Of a DNA stretch of 64,000 bases, positions 1 through 12,888 are shown in pieces. The stretch covers positions 139,314,198 to 139,378,197 of the forward strand of contig NC_060246.1 in the NCBI RefSeq assembly GCF_921293095.1, in the 5' to 3' direction. The stretch comes from Ischnura elegans. Lineage: Eukaryota > Arthropoda > Insecta > Odonata > Coenagrionidae. Within the stretch, counting starts at the first letter, position 1; every line of letters starts with the position of its first letter. The position numbers and the translations under genes were made by a program. The notes under the pieces were generated by a model, which did no database searches, was not told the DNA's origin, and saw only the letters and a program-made list of their open reading frames with translations.

Positions 1-3000
1 TAAATTTATTACGGCATGACGGCAAGTATTATGATGAAAATATGATGATTACTTTTGCCTAATTGGTCCTAAAGCTAACAAGCAGTACCATGAGTTCATA
101 TACTCAAAATAAGAAATCTAGTTACACGCCGATTAAAAATTTATAGCACTCTAAATGTAAGACTCGAACCTTCATTCATTCATTTTAAATTACCTATGTG
201 TGTCTTAATAAACCTAATTGATGTTACCAATGAACTAATGAAGAAAATTTAGCGTTAACCAAAATATCATCGTATGCAGCTCGCGTCTTTGATGCGATCA
301 CTCTCAGCCGTTATGACATTGCAATCTTCGTGTGTTTAGCGAAAGGAAAGTCATTGGATACAAAATAAATAAAAGGTTTTTAAATGGCAGTTTATGGGTC
401 AATCCGGTTCCGGACGGCTGTCGGGGTAGTCACAGCGCCTTTTAGGGAGGGAACGGTGAATATTTTGAGAAGTCCAGTCAAGGGGTCAGTTGACTTGAGT
501 ATCAGGAGGAAAGGTCACGTGAGAATTTCTCGCTCGATAAACACGTTGCTGAAACGAGAATGGGCCCATTAGGCTGCCAGCTAGGATGGAGTGTCTCGAG
601 GTCTGTGTGCTTTTGAAAATGAAAGAGATTGGATGCCAATGTGCGATATCCAGCAATAAAATAAATCATAAAATCAGGCATCTCACATATAACTGTCAAT
701 AATTTTGTATAGAAGGAAGTAGATCAGCGGAGACCAGCATCAGAGCAAATTTTATTGTTTTATGGACTCTTTATTCCTGCAATTTTGTGAATCACTTGGA
801 ATTTTCATTATAATTTTGTTCATAATATATGAAGAACCTAGGTCAGGCAAGATTCTGTATTCCTGTAGCAGGAAGTTTTAGACCATCCCCACCCGTTTGC
901 TTTTTCAATGTTTTCTTCCTATGAAAATTTCTTCCTCAGTCATTGATATATGCAACTGTAAAAAATGTTATCTTTAAAAATAAAAGATTAGAACATTTTG
1001 CATGCAAAGGTTGAAAAACCAATTCCCGAAAATTTCAATTATTTTAATTGTATTTCAGAAGATGCGAAATTAATTTTGTGTCGTCCATTTGATGGATTTC
1101 AAAGCAGTATTTTTAGTATTTTCTTGAGGGAAATTTCTCTATTATTCCATTGACATTCATCGGTCATACGATGACGATTTTTAGGCATTAGAATCGGGCT
1201 AATTTCCACATAGACCCATACGCATAGACTCCTTGAATCGACTGCGTCAATTGGGTTCTTAATGAAGCTGGGCCTGGCAGAACCCATACGATGACTGTAA
1301 GTTAGCCTGAGTCACAATTTACAGAGAGAGAACACATGTGTCTTTTTTCATTCTTAATTAATTCAACCTTTATAATTCGAACAACTACATATGGTGTATC
1401 TTTGTGATGATTGGGGGAACTATCTCTTGACTTTTCACTGTCTACTAGTAAATTTATGATAGCTTACAAGCCAAATGGCATTTCGACGCCTGAATGTCAA
1501 CTTCAGTACTGCTGTCAATAACTGCTACCAACTGGCGTTTAACCTAATGTAGCGCTCAGCCGCGAAACGGATAGTTAAGTCAAAATAAATTGTTTTGCAA
1601 GCAATACACCATCTTCACATATTTAAGTGAACAATATTTTCTGATAGAGACAAAAAGGCCTCCTACCTTATGAAGTAAAATTTTGAGAAAAGTATGAAAA
1701 CCTTCTCATTATTTGACGCAAATTTACGTATCGGGTTGCGCTGTGGATGAGATTTAGATTTCATTATTTCAATTTTAAAAATCACTTCACTTGTCCTGTT
1801 CTCCGATGGCAGTCATTCAACTGCTTACGAGTTTTATCAGTAAATATCATTCTGTAAAATGAGTGGTAACCCTTATGGAAAAGTAACATATTTCATCGAA
1901 CTAACGAGACTTGGATTAAAATATGATTCGAGCAACGGAAATCATCGGAGAAAGCGTCAATTTCCGTTAAAAACGAGCGCAAAAAAGTATCCATCCGATT
2001 GATTTTATGCTAGAATGAAATCACAAAAATTGAATCACGGTCATTATAAGATGCTGAGATTAGCTGTGCCGCAACTTGTTTACGATGAATACGCTTCACT
2101 ACTGAAGGAAGTGCTTTCACCGGCTGTGGTATTAACCGTGACAAATTTAGCTAACTCGCAGATAGCTCACACTAAACGTATATGAAAATTAGTGTTCCAA
2201 GCGATTGGAGATGGGAATTTTCATCCCACACCTCCCAAAAATAAACGGTAACGGTGTACATATTGATTGAGTAGCTCTTGTATTAATATTCAAGCGATTA
2301 ATTTTTTTGGCCAATAATACCCTTCAACGTTCATTATTGACTTCTTTACAAGTTTTCCATAATCGATTGTACTACGTGTAATAGCGGTTGTATCATTTTA
2401 AGCATTTTAATAATAGACAAGATTTAAAGGAAAAGATATATTTCATATACGCTATGGAAAAAGATATGCACAAGATGGAAATATGTGGGAAAAGTAAACT
2501 TCGTTGGATAGTCCTCGTTCGTTTTTTTTCAGATTTGCTATTTTTCGCGAGAAATTTTCCAAATGTTCTTGACAGAAGGTGTGAAATCAGGAGGAAATCC
2601 GTTGTAGCTCCACTAGCAAATGATGATGCGAGATTATTCCATCCCAAATCTTCCGAATGTATTTGAACGCGGGGAATTCGTCAAGCACCCATTTCCTTTG
2701 TCCGCGAGACTCCTTTTCCCTTAATCGTTCCCAAAATGTAGTCCCCTCTGAGAAAGCAGGGTGAAAAAGCCAATGAATTTTAGATCTGGAATCTAAAGTG
2801 AATCCCAATGATGTCAGAAGATATCGATTCCACTGCCGATTAACGTTGTATTTACATACTTACATATTTTTCTTCCATCCCTCAATGGATGAGATATGTT
2901 AATAGGACTAGGCGACATACACGCCGTATTTACATGTTTTTTTTACTGGTCTAGTCGCTGAAGAGGGCTGGTAGCGAATGGTCCTTCACAATGCCCAGCC

Positions 3001-5261
3001 CATCTTATTTCACGTACATGTCTTCCTCTCTTTTCGCCTGCATATCCCCGTCCCAAAGATTAGTCCAGCGTTTTAATCTCCAATTCTTCAGGACTTGCCG
3101 ACGGCCTTCGATGCAAAACGCTCAAGTTTCCTTGTGAAGAAAATTTCATCTCACGTCTCGAACGAAGAGAAGGGGAGGTTCTTCATGCTGCTAGAGAAGT
3201 TACATAGTATGTCAAACCTACCCAGGCGTTTAACATACATGCCGCGATTGCGCTTCAGTGGCGGAGGTATTGTGAATATGCCGGTCGTTTAAGTAGGCGG
3301 TCCAGTGATGGTATAGGTTAACTCATTTAAACGAAGGATACCCAATGGAATTTTAGATTTAAATAGGAATATACGAATAAAAAAATACATGCATAGTGCA
3401 TAAAAAATACATACTGCATGCCGCTGTCATTCCATCGTTCATGATTCGTTAAACGAATTCAGACTGCGTTCGCAGCAGGGTATATTTCCGTTCGCGTTTT
3501 CATTTTGGATTCGACGTGACGCGACGTTTCTGAGAACCTGAACGTTGCGGAAACTTACATAAGGCTATGTTCCTCGTTTTTTCATCATTTTCGTGGGCGG
3601 GGGGACGGACTCCCTTAGTATCCATATTATATTCACTGCTAGTGGTGGGAGTGTAGCAATCTTATCCTGTTCTCGTGACCTTGAAGTCGTGGTACGAGTT
3701 ACAGACTGAAAAAAGTAACTGTTCCATATCTGGAAAACCTGTAGACGATCGGATGGTGATAAATGCTGCACCTTGCTCACCTGATCGTGGGGGAGTGCTG
3801 GAAGTGGGTGTCTCTCTTTGCCATCTCGACCCCCGTATCATACGCCTTTCGTCACGTGAATACCGTTCTTGATCTCTTTTCCTCTCGAAGATCCTTGCCA
3901 TTAAATTCCCATCGCTCTAGGATTCGCCGATGCCATCATTGGGATCCTGTCCGTCCCCTTCTCTTTCCGCAGTAGGGGCCGTTTCTTCCGCGGACCATCG
4001 AAGCCCACGTGTCCGCCGGGAGGGTGAAAGCGCGTGGGCGACTGGCCCATTTATTTCTGCGAGCAGCGGCGGTGGATGGGGAAAAACATTGACCCCCGGC
4101 TGATAACTCCATCACTCCGTTCGATGGCCTCCGAACGGCAATAAGGAGAGTCGTGCAACCACCCACTCCCCAACTTGCGAGCTTCCTTGTATAGCTCAGG
4201 AATGGAGAAAACGACGCAAGACAGAAGAGGAATGGATGCGGAAAAAATGCACATCGGTTTACTGAACACTTCCGTCTATTCAGATTTTTCGTCTCTTCTT
4301 TCGTCTATTTAGTAACTCTCCAAAAATTTTTTCGATGAAGGTGTGGAATATTTTCCCTCCAAATATATTTCCCTAGAAGATGTGTAATTAGCAACAAATA
4401 CTAGGGTTGCGCTGGTGCCAGTGGCGGATACGAGATTAAATTGATTTGAAAAAGATATGGATTTTCTATATGTATATTCATACCTCGATCTGTCGGTTGC
4501 CGACTCCTATATACATATCTCATGCGGAAGGGGAGAAAAAAAGGAGCTAACTTGAAAAATGAGTAAAGAAACTAATCTGTCAGTTACGTTGAAAATGCTA
4601 TTACCTATACTATTATTTATCATCGCTACTCCCACTTTGCTTTATACTTATCCTATTTCCTCATCCTTCGTACTGGATTACTAACAGATTGTATTTTATT
4701 TGGATTCTAGCTTCTTTTTATTTTGAAAATGACCTTAGTCTTACATGTCAGCGTTAATAATTTTCAAACATAGTTTGGATAAGATCTCTGTACAAACGAT
4801 ATACACCTACGTTTAAAAATCTTATATATTTTGCTTTTGGGGAGTTAACCAGCTTTTTCCCAAAATAAATATAAAATTAATAAAATGGCATAATGGAAAA
4901 TCTACTTCGTAATTTTAAGAGTCGTAATGATTCAAAACCTGAGAAGACATACTCTAACTGATTCATGTCATACACCATTACATACTAAACTATTTATCCT
5001 GATGGATGTGCAGAAGGGGTGCGGAAAGAAAATAAAATTACAGCCAGAACGGTTCAGGGGATTAGTAAGAGTTTTTCATACATTAAGGCCATGCATTTAC
5101 TCTAAGAATTGCCCACTTTTGAGTGTATTCCCTTGAAAGCTAAAAGGAATGAGACTTGAGAAAAAGACTTCAGGGTTACGCTCAATTACATTCAGAGAAT
5201 CTGTATTAATGCTAGGATGTTCACATAGAAGTGGAATAATTCGGTCCCAATCAAAGTGCAT
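1..5261. other. AT-rich stretch with no supportable gene
   Basis: Open frames here are all under about 95 codons, overlap one another on both strands and contain no motif I recognise. A somewhat GC-richer block at about 3880-4200 has frames on both strands but none looks like a protein. At 4424 there is a lone copy of the end sequence cagtggcggat seen in the small hAT-like elements elsewhere in the window, with no matching second end nearby. I see no RNA gene or convincing splice-bounded exon. Confidence 0.6.
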
Positions 5262-5452
5262 GTACAGTCGGATTCAAAAGTATTGCAACAAATGGAGCGG
5301 CGCCACTTTCCCCCAGTTTTGAAATCGAGTTTCGGTATTTTCTATTGCACCAGTGGGAGGGAAATTTGAACAATACGTGGCTCCGTAGCCGAGTGGGTCT
5401 ATACTGTGCGCTGTAACTTCATGAAAATCTTGCGAGGGATCAAGTCCGAAGT
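5262..5452 (+). repeat. Short copy of composite tRNA-like repeat
   Basis: The left part begins tacagtcggattcaaaag and runs to the gtgggagggaaatttgaa segment near 5370. It is followed at once by a tRNA-like module with an A box (tagccgagtggg, 5386-5397) and a B box (ggatcaagtcc, 5437-5447). Both parts recur in the same order, on the opposite strand and separated by about 0.5 kb of extra sequence, at 37720-38440. The copy here therefore looks like an internally deleted member of the same family. A and B boxes are the internal RNA polymerase III promoter of tRNA-derived SINEs. That the module sits at the 3' rather than the 5' end is unusual for a SINE. The family is not one I can name. Confidence 0.7.
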
Positions 5453-5469
5453 AATCAATTTTTTCTCTA

Positions 5470-5550
5470 TCTCTCTCTCATATCTCTCTGAATTTGTCGT
5501 TTCTGTCGGACCCGGAAATGTAGTGGCATTCTAATATCATGTTCTTCATC
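5470..5550 (-). mobile_element. LINE 3'-tail fragment
   Basis: Read on the minus strand this matches the last part of the LINE copies at 21985-23520 and 24340-24870. The shared block covers the stretch coding around the residues SRSDR-NKLREI, seen here as a run containing tttccgggtccgacagaaac. Only about 80 bases survive, directly beside the tRNA-like repeat at 5262-5452. It is a dead fragment with no coding capacity. Confidence 0.6.
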
Positions 5551-5559
5551 CAACATCTA

Positions 5560-5720
5560 TTGAGTGTAAGGCAAGGGTATACCCTTCCTTGGCACTCCTT
5601 CCCCTGCCATCTGACTGCCCTTCCTCTACACTCAATCAACGGTAAGGCAAGTTTAGGACTATCCTTCGTCCATCCTTCCTTGGAACCTCTTCTCTGTAAA
5701 AGAACATAAGCAGCCTTTGA
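5560..5720. repeat. Pyrimidine-rich block with accctt motifs
   Basis: This stretch is rich in accctt/aagggt motifs and includes the perfect 14-bp palindrome aagggtataccctt at 5573-5586. A similar motif-rich block lies at about 6118-6262, so the two probably belong to the same repeat family and flank the tRNA-like module at 5895-5970. I cannot assign a family. Confidence 0.35.
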
Positions 5721-5894
5721 TAGCAAAGCTAGACGGGATGCAGAACAAATATTTAAAAGTCCTCTAAGGAAAAGTAGTTGCTATAATTGTGTGAAAAGGA
5801 CCTAATGTTTCTATGTGGCTGTCAAGGAGACATGGCGAGAGTGATGTTCGGGATTTGAATGCCGATGTTATTTTCTGAAACAAATAAATATATA

Positions 5895-5970
5895 GTAGGT
5901 AAGGTTACCTTGGTAGCCGTGGGTCTCACGGTGTGTGGGTCCCGGATTCAAGTCCACATGAAGGGTATTT
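5895..5970 (+). repeat. tRNA-like module (SINE head)
   Basis: An A-box-like sequence (tggtagccgtggg, from 5911) is followed about 30 bases later by a B-box-like sequence (cggattcaagtcc, 5943-5955). Order and spacing match an internal polymerase III promoter. The flanks do not fold into a full acceptor stem, so this is a SINE-type derivative, not a working tRNA gene. It lies between the two accctt-rich blocks. Confidence 0.5.
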
Positions 5971-6261
5971 TTTTCTGTCTTCTAATTTTAGAAATCACTG
6001 TTACAACTCATCCCCATTCGTTTAATTTAGTTGCGATTGTAATAGCTTAGTTGCGATAATTATGTTGCGATTTTTTTATTTTCATATTATTTTATGGATA
6101 TTTTGTTTTCATATTAGTCCTACCCTTTCTTTACCCTTCATTGAGAATGGCCCAACCCTTCATCTGCCTTTACCCTACACTCCAGGAAGGATAGGGCCTA
6201 CCCGCCAATGTTCTAAAATACGCTCCGTCTATCCTTACTTAAGGGTATAGGAAGGGTAGTT

Positions 6262-7390
6262 TTAAGAATCAGAAATAAAAAGATAGCTGAGAGAGATTTA
6301 TATGTAGTGAGCCAGATATAATTGCAACAATAAAAAGCAATTTTTTAAGATGGATATCATCATCATCATCTGGAGTTTTGCCTGTTGGTAGGTCCCTTGC
6401 GTCAAAGCTGTCTCCATTATTTCCTGTTTCTGGCCATTTCTTTTTAATCGCTATATTTTCCCATCTTTAAATTGTCAACTAACAGCCGGTATGTTAAACG
6501 GCATGTTAACTGTAGACCAATTGATAAGACAAATGATTGACCAAGACTGCGTTTGAGAGACAAAGTGCCAAAGGATGTAAAGAGATATGGACTGGAAATA
6601 TAAATGACAGAAGAGTGAATGCGGTTCGTTTGCGAGGCCAAAAACCATCATGGGTTCACATGGCCACACGAGTAAGTAAGTTAGGTGGGAATCCATAGGC
6701 TCCTCAGGCCAGCATGGGAGGGAGAGATGGAACAAGAAAGAAAAATAACAATTACATAAATACTTGTCAAAAGTAAGAAAAGCTTACTTTTTTGTTTTGC
6801 CTATTTACTGCATCTTACACTCCCAACAGATATGAGGCTAGAAATTTTCTCCTGGGGAGCTTAGCAATTCCTACACTAGAAAATCGTACATATCATTAAA
6901 CCAGCTACACATATTTTTCATTGGAATCTTACTGAAAGTTAAATTCGAAGTTTTTTTTGCAGACATTAGATATGGAATATAACTAATGAGGCGATGGCAA
7001 AACTACACATAGGCCTAAGGTCTACCGATTGTGACAAACGGCAATGACTGAGTTTATGCCTAATAGCAAGTAGGCCAAAGTATCGGAATTCTATAGAGAG
7101 TTTAATTTCACTCATTTAATTTTCTTTATTTCGCTTGTTCTAAATTAATGACTTTCAATACTGTACAGTTATTGACTTTAAATAAAATATTGAATATTGT
7201 ATGGATTTTGTTGTTTTATTGTGTACTATACTTTAAAATGTGCACATGAAAGAATTATTATACTGTGCTTAGCACCTAAATATTAAAGAAAATAACTATA
7301 CTGTAAATAAAAAAGTCAATTTCTTCGAAAATATTTTGTCTTAGAGCTGTTTGCATTAAGCAGATGTTTGGGTTGCATGTGTCTGTATTA
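6262..7390. other. No gene seen
   Basis: AT-rich sequence with a short atc repeat near 6355-6372. Frames on both strands at 6444-6735 overlap and carry no known motif. I see nothing else to annotate. Confidence 0.5.
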
Positions 7391-7415
7391 GCTGGACTCC
7401 AATGTATTTGGAAAA

Positions 7416-7972
7416 ATGGAGTATTCGAGGATGGATTGCCCTGGGCTAGTGGTCTCCTCAACATATGTATCAACGGCAGTTGCCATAAAGAAAAAAATTT
7501 TGGTGGAGAGTGAAACCTCCAATGCTCTTCCCTCGCCTGACATTCAGTTGCAAGAGTTAAGGCTACTCCATCTTCATCGCAAACTTCTCCAAAAAAATCA
7601 CCTCATGTTAGAGAGCTCATGTTCATTTCCTATGAGGTCCTTCAGTCAGACCCAATATTACAATTCTACCAGAGAATTCTGTAAGTGGATGGAAAAGATA
7701 AGTTATGACAAAAAAGGTATTTCTCATTCAGTCATTTTCTCATAGCTTCTAAGTGAAAAAATGTAAAATGTACCACCTATTTTTCATGAGTTAGTGATGA
7801 TGTTAAGTTCTAGTTCATTAATTCATTTAGATAAAGAGGTAGATTTCACTGTTCATTTTCATCCTTTCCAGTAAAAAGAGCAATTCTTGATGAACCTTCC
7901 CAGCATATTACAGTTGAGGACCTCAAATCCGGAATCCAGAAATCCAGAACATTTGAATATTCCTCTGCGTAG
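7416..7972 (+). CDS. Candidate two-exon coding fragment, product unknown
   Basis: An ATG-started frame runs from 7416 to 7716 (100 codons plus one base) and meets a donor-like site, aaaaag|gtattt. A 155-bp candidate intron (7717-7871) ends in a pyrimidine-rich acceptor (tttcatcctttccag). Joining there keeps the frame and adds 33 codons, ending at TAG 7970-7972. The frame is lysine/leucine-rich in its middle and has no signal peptide or transmembrane segment I can see. I recognise no family. A TAG in the same frame ends at 7391, and a weak AG at that point could instead begin an upstream-spliced exon, so the true start is open. The second exon ends where the minus-strand gypsy remnant begins. 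It could be a real small gene, the end of a larger one, or chance. Confidence 0.35.
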
Positions 7973-7984
7973 TGTTTTGACTTG

Positions 7985-8600
7985 CCACTCCAAGTGGCTT
8001 CACTTTATGACCATAAAATGATTCTAATATTAATGACGTGGGTTTCAATACCACCTTCATCAAATTATCACTTTTACAATGTGTCAGTATTCTGTATTCT
8101 GTAAGGCAGAACATTCAATTGAGCTCCGGTATCTAGTTTAAATTTGACGTTAACACCATTAACATTAATAATCTCAGACCAGACGTTAGAATCATCTGTA
8201 TACTCAAACTGCTCACAACACTTTCAATTACAAAATCATTAAGATCGTGTTCAACACTTACGTCTTGGGCAGATAAGTCAACTGATTTTACTTTAGCATT
8301 ATTATACAATTTTCTAACTTTAAATGCATTTGCAAAATGATTTTGCTTTCCACAATTATTGAAAATTTTACCAAATGCTAGACATTCTCCTTTTTTATGC
8401 TTATAATTGCACGTTTTACACAAATTCACTTCTGCCTTAGGTAGGTACTTATCAGTATGCCTCACTGAATCCTTCGATGCTTTAGCTCTCGTTCTTTTCC
8501 TGCTGACTGCGTCCACGGGTTTGGTTCCTTGCAGGGTCTCAGCCTGATGATTCCCCATCTCAGCTGCCTTGCAGATCTCTTTTATGCACCCTGAAAATTC
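7985..8600 (-). mobile_element. Ty3/gypsy-type gag/protease remnant
   Basis: The minus-strand frame 8558-8133 (141 codons) carries a first zinc-binding cluster with C47, C50, H54 and C59. A second knuckle keeps C69 and H74, but two expected cysteines have become phenylalanine (F66, F79). A shifted frame just downstream encodes the aspartic protease motif LDTGAQLNVLP around 8105-8136. A second frame change near 8110 leads into a segment ending KVKPLGVAS at about 7990. Zinc knuckles followed by an LDTGA protease are typical of Ty3/gypsy-like pol polyproteins. Reverse transcriptase, integrase and LTRs are not visible. At least two frame breaks and the lost cysteines mean it is dead. Confidence 0.75.
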
Positions 8601-11350
8601 GAAGTTGGTACATGAGTTTTAAGCTAGTAATCCGTCACAAAAAAGACCGATTGAGCTCGAGGTATGCGTCCTCTTAAAAACTAACACTAAATATCAGCTC
8701 TGATGTTGGGCACTACGTGATAGTTATTGTATGAGCACAATTTTTTCGCATGATAAATCGAAGCGGTTAACTAGGGCTGGCAACTGATAAGCAACGGAGC
8801 TGTGGCAAGGCGACGTCAGTGAAAATGAGTTCTAAGAGGTGTGTAAGGAGTTGTAGAAGACCGTAGCTGCTTTGCAAGAGTTAGGCAATGAAAACAAACC
8901 TGTCTAGAGACAAAATAAAAACCAAAGCTTAAAATATAGGAGTTATTCGAAGATAAGATCCTAGCTTAGGCTGAGAAGTTCATTCCTTGTCCTGGTTGGT
9001 TTGCGCAGGCCGAAGCAAGGACAAGAGGCGGGAGCTTAAAGGTTAGGAGGTAGAATGGTATGTATTGTTATATGGGCACTTTACTCGAGCAGAGAGGTTC
9101 ATATCCAGTTGAGTCTACAGGCCTTGACTCGCCCCAAAAAGAGGTAATGCGAAGTTGGGCCTAACCGGTCATATCAACGCGTGGAAAATAGACTGATTTT
9201 GAGTGGTAAATAGGTCTAACGCCTCAACAGATGAAAGTTAATAGGAAATAAGTTACATTTATGCAAACCGAAGGTTTTTATTGAAGAAAATTGGCCACAC
9301 CATTCCCTGCAGTTAATTTCATGCCCTAGAGAAATATTTCCGCCCCTCAGCATTTACGGAAATGGCAATTAATATACCATGAATTTTTCTCGGACTTCCG
9401 ACATACTGTTAGTGAGACGCGTCCATCGAAACGTTGGCAGAAATTGGGGAGCCTACCCGAACGGAAACCCAGAGAGAAAACGCCATCGCTGCAGCTCAAC
9501 GGGAAAGCAGCAGCAGAATAAAATACTTCTCAGGCACTATAAATTTCATCGTTTAGCCCAACTTGTTGAAATCGTTGCGGTCTCGAAAATATTCACGCAA
9601 ATGGCAGAAAATAATCATCAAGATGGACAGAGAATTTTGAATGATTTTTGGAATGTTATGTGAATTGGCATAGAAAATAGAATAATTCGACACTTGAATA
9701 AACACTTGAACAGGCATCGCATTGGTGTTAGCCATGTGTGAGAGAGTTACTATATTATCTTTACCGTTATTCAAATCAAGGCCGCAGTCGTAACGTAGTG
9801 GGGATAGAACCACCCACGTAATTTCTGGGAAAATTGAAAATATTGCAATTGCTTTTAGATGGCTTACCAATGAAAATTTTCGTTTGAACAGATGAATGAA
9901 CAATGTTTAACAATAATTCATGAAAACCACAAAGGCACTCGTACACATATATCAGGCTTCATAGGTAATATCACTGACAAGTATTGTACAACAAGGCGGT
10001 ATGGAAGTTTATGAACCCCCTAAACAACGATGTACAACGACTGCTCATGCCATACACATAAAATGTCCGGGTAGGAGGGGTTCATTATGAGGGATTTCGC
10101 ATATGATCATTCTCTCTAGAATTTCGATAGGAAGAGGAATTGAAATCGCCCTGACTCCCCCACCGCTACCACGCCAATGACCTCAAGCTATTACCATTAT
10201 TACATTGAAAAAACATTACGAAAATAAATGCTCGCAAATGCGGATGAGTTGATCTTTACCATTAAGTTCTTAATGTACTATGTGGAACTACCGAAACCGT
10301 AAATATATGGAAAGTTATAAGCAACACATAAACAGCAATCCGATTGAATATTAACGTACAACTCAACCACCCACTTAAAAGTGCAGCAAATTATTTCATT
10401 TAAATAATAATAATTTTAATGCTTTCAACAGTGTCATGGAGATCGGTTAGCGACCGATTTTTGCGTCCTTTAATTACACTGCTATTTTGACGAAAAAATC
10501 ACATCTCAAATAGCGAGATTTTACAAATGCCTATTACTTGTTTTCGATTCTTCCCACCCTCCAGATACAACCAGTAAAATAATTACGAACATTATCGTAA
10601 AAAGCCCGCATGACTTTTTCAAAGTAAGTTTATCCTATGAATTGTTCTGCCGCCAGTAAAACATTTTCGTACTCACGTAAATGGCCATCCGAAGAGTTTT
10701 TATGTTTCTTTCGTAGTCTCCTTCGCACTGTCTTCTTTCCGTAACTGCTGAGGAAGTGGGTGATCTTGACGAAGAGGGTTGGCTGGTTTATCAGCTGTCT
10801 AATCAAGAAATAAGTTGCTTGAAATTACACCAAGGTTCGTGACGATTAGACTAGAGGGGGGTTAGACTTGATAGGAGGCGGGGTAGGGCAGTTACTGAGG
10901 CCGTCGAATTAAGGCAGGCTTGACATCAAATAGCCATGCCTACTGCCCAATTTTACGTCGCGGAGCAGACTGTTACGAGAGGCAATGGAATAATGCAATA
11001 CTTTCGTGAAATGATGATAATCTTGCGGATGACGTCTTTGAATGACCTTTGAAGCAGATTTTCCCCCTCCCACAGGATTTTTCTAGAAGGTCTATGCGCG
11101 AAAAAGGTTGGAAAAATTGCATCGTGACCCTCGCGTAAGGATACTGTTTTCCGCTAAAGTTATTCCGCGAAGACTTAAAATTAAATTCGTTCTTCCGCGT
11201 AACGAATCAATTTTCTAATCGCACCTAAACGTATTATTAAATTAATAAGCAACATCAAATATTAAAATAAATAGATTTAAATATTTTAAAAGTTATTCAT
11301 GTTATGCTGTCGCTTGCTTTTTACTGTTTTTTTTAATTTATCGGAACTAT
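8601..11350. other. No gene seen
   Basis: Mixed-composition sequence without recognisable coding or repeat structure. Frames at 9379-9663 (+) and 9553-9903 (-) overlap each other and look like chance. A caaagtaagt donor-like site near 10623 has no convincing partner. Confidence 0.5.
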
Positions 11351-11420
11351 TTATTGTGGTGGCTAGTTGTCACGTGACACTCGAAGAGGCCCACAATGCT
11401 TCTCCTGAAAATCTTTCATC

Positions 11421-11451
11421 AGTCTGGCGGCAACTTGCATTGAGTTAAGAG
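11421..11451 (+). other. Candidate first (5' UTR) exon end with strong donor
   Basis: The sequence aagag|gtgagtac places a near-consensus splice donor at 11452. About 30 bases upstream, tcagtc around 11421 fits the arthropod initiator consensus TCAGT, so a very short first exon is possible. The real start could also lie further upstream. The next good acceptor on this strand is at 12888, which would give an intron of about 1.4 kb. Neither ends nor expression can be confirmed from sequence. The pairing with the exon at 12889-12989 is inference. Confidence 0.3.
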
Positions 11452-12344
11452 GTGAGTACGGGAGTGTTCCCAAAAAGTTAACAGCTTCCATATTCTACAT
11501 TCCTCTCCGGTGTTGATGGTGTGTGATTTCGACTTTAGGCATGTGAAATAATTGTTGTAGCGAGTGACTATGGAACCCGTAAAGTAAATTAATTTTACGG
11601 AAAATGGTGTTCAACGAAGTGCTGAGAACCAGTGACCGCGTATAGTCTTCAAGCTTATCAAGAGTAATCCTCATATTCTATTCGATGTTTGAGGCTACGT
11701 AATGTAATCGTTATCGATATGATGGTCGTGAATATATTTTTCGGAGGGAAGTTTCCATCGTTCGTTTACATGAACTGTTCTCGTTTTTTCATGTTTTGGG
11801 ACTTGCAAAATACTTGCAACGTATGAAATATCCATTTTTGTGTGTGGTGAATTTCTCTTGCCTCTCAAATTTTAAATTCACTATTTCTCGGCAAGCGTGA
11901 ACCAAGGTCGTAAGACGTGCTCCAGAAATTTTTTGACCGGGGTTTCAATGTAGGCTTTTGAATCGGCGATTCTCGGGACCGTACATTGCTCTAAACCGTC
12001 ATAATCAGTTGGTACTGACATTGTCTTTTCAAGTTTTCACCGGTGTGTTATATTGGTTGCGTCAAAAATTGTTAATCAAAGTATTCGTATATTCCATAAC
12101 TATGTAGTGATGTGAATCAGAATCTGTAACATCATATCTTTTGCCAATCTTCGTTGGTATATTCCACCTTGCAGCCACTTATTCCACGGATTGGTCTAGG
12201 AAATAAGTACATTGATACATAATATGAAACGCTTCTTTGAAACTAAGGTTGGGCCATATTTCTGAGGAAGTTGGAAATAAGAATTAGAAATTAGACGACA
12301 AGAAGTTATAAATTCTTTCCCTGTATGATTTGTACCACCTGAAC

Positions 12345-12700
12345 GGTTAAATTTACCGGAGCTGTAATGACGTCATCAACTCGTGAAATGTGGGCGTTAC
12401 CTTCGCGTGTTTTTCATTTTAAACTGAGAATGGCTGAGTTATGAAGATTATTTTCCTCGTAACTTAATAATCTTCGGACCTTCCTCGTAACTAGTACAAT
12501 GTCCCCACTTCCATCTACCGAATATGTATAATGAATTGTGGTTTCGGGTCTGAAAAATCTACCCTACTGTGGCATTTTGCCTCCTAAGCACTGTAGCGTG
12601 GGTGACTACTGGTGACTACTAGTAGCGCTTGGTTCACTATTAGGCGCGAAATTTTAAAAAATTCTCAGTCGGTAGGGATCGAATTCCAATACACTTCTTT
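12345..12700 (+). repeat. Diverged direct repeat, copy 1
   Basis: Roughly 350 bp here match 13920-14265 in the same orientation. Shared landmarks in the same order are tgtaatg-catca, tgtgggcg-taccttc, gagaatggctga, ttttcctcgtaa, aatgaattg-ggtttc and cttggttcac. Identity looks like about three quarters by eye, with small indels. No coding motif or terminal repeat is obvious. The copies are about 1.57 kb apart and lie on either side of the candidate exon at 12889-12989. It may be a repeat family or an old local duplication. Confidence 0.65.
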
Positions 12701-12888
12701 AATTTCGTTTATTTCTACTTGAGAAATGTATCAAAATGGCTCACTCAGATATTCTCGCATATTTTAATTCTTTCTAGTGATAATATTTATATTATGACTT
12801 GAGGTTTACAAAGGATAGTAATCGTTTGAATCGAGCACTAATTGTAAGTCGAGGCGAAATTTAATTTGTTATTTTTCTTTCTTTTCAG

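Noticed and set aside
4424-4440. hAT-like element end
   Set aside because: Only one end is present; without the partner or target duplication it cannot be called an element.
6444-6735. Minus-strand frames resembling membrane segments
   Set aside because: Two overlapping frames with no homology; the plus-strand reading has faint LINE-like phrases but not enough to call.
8133-8558. Possible host zinc-knuckle protein
   Set aside because: The adjoining LDTGAQ protease motif in a shifted frame shows it is a retroelement remnant.
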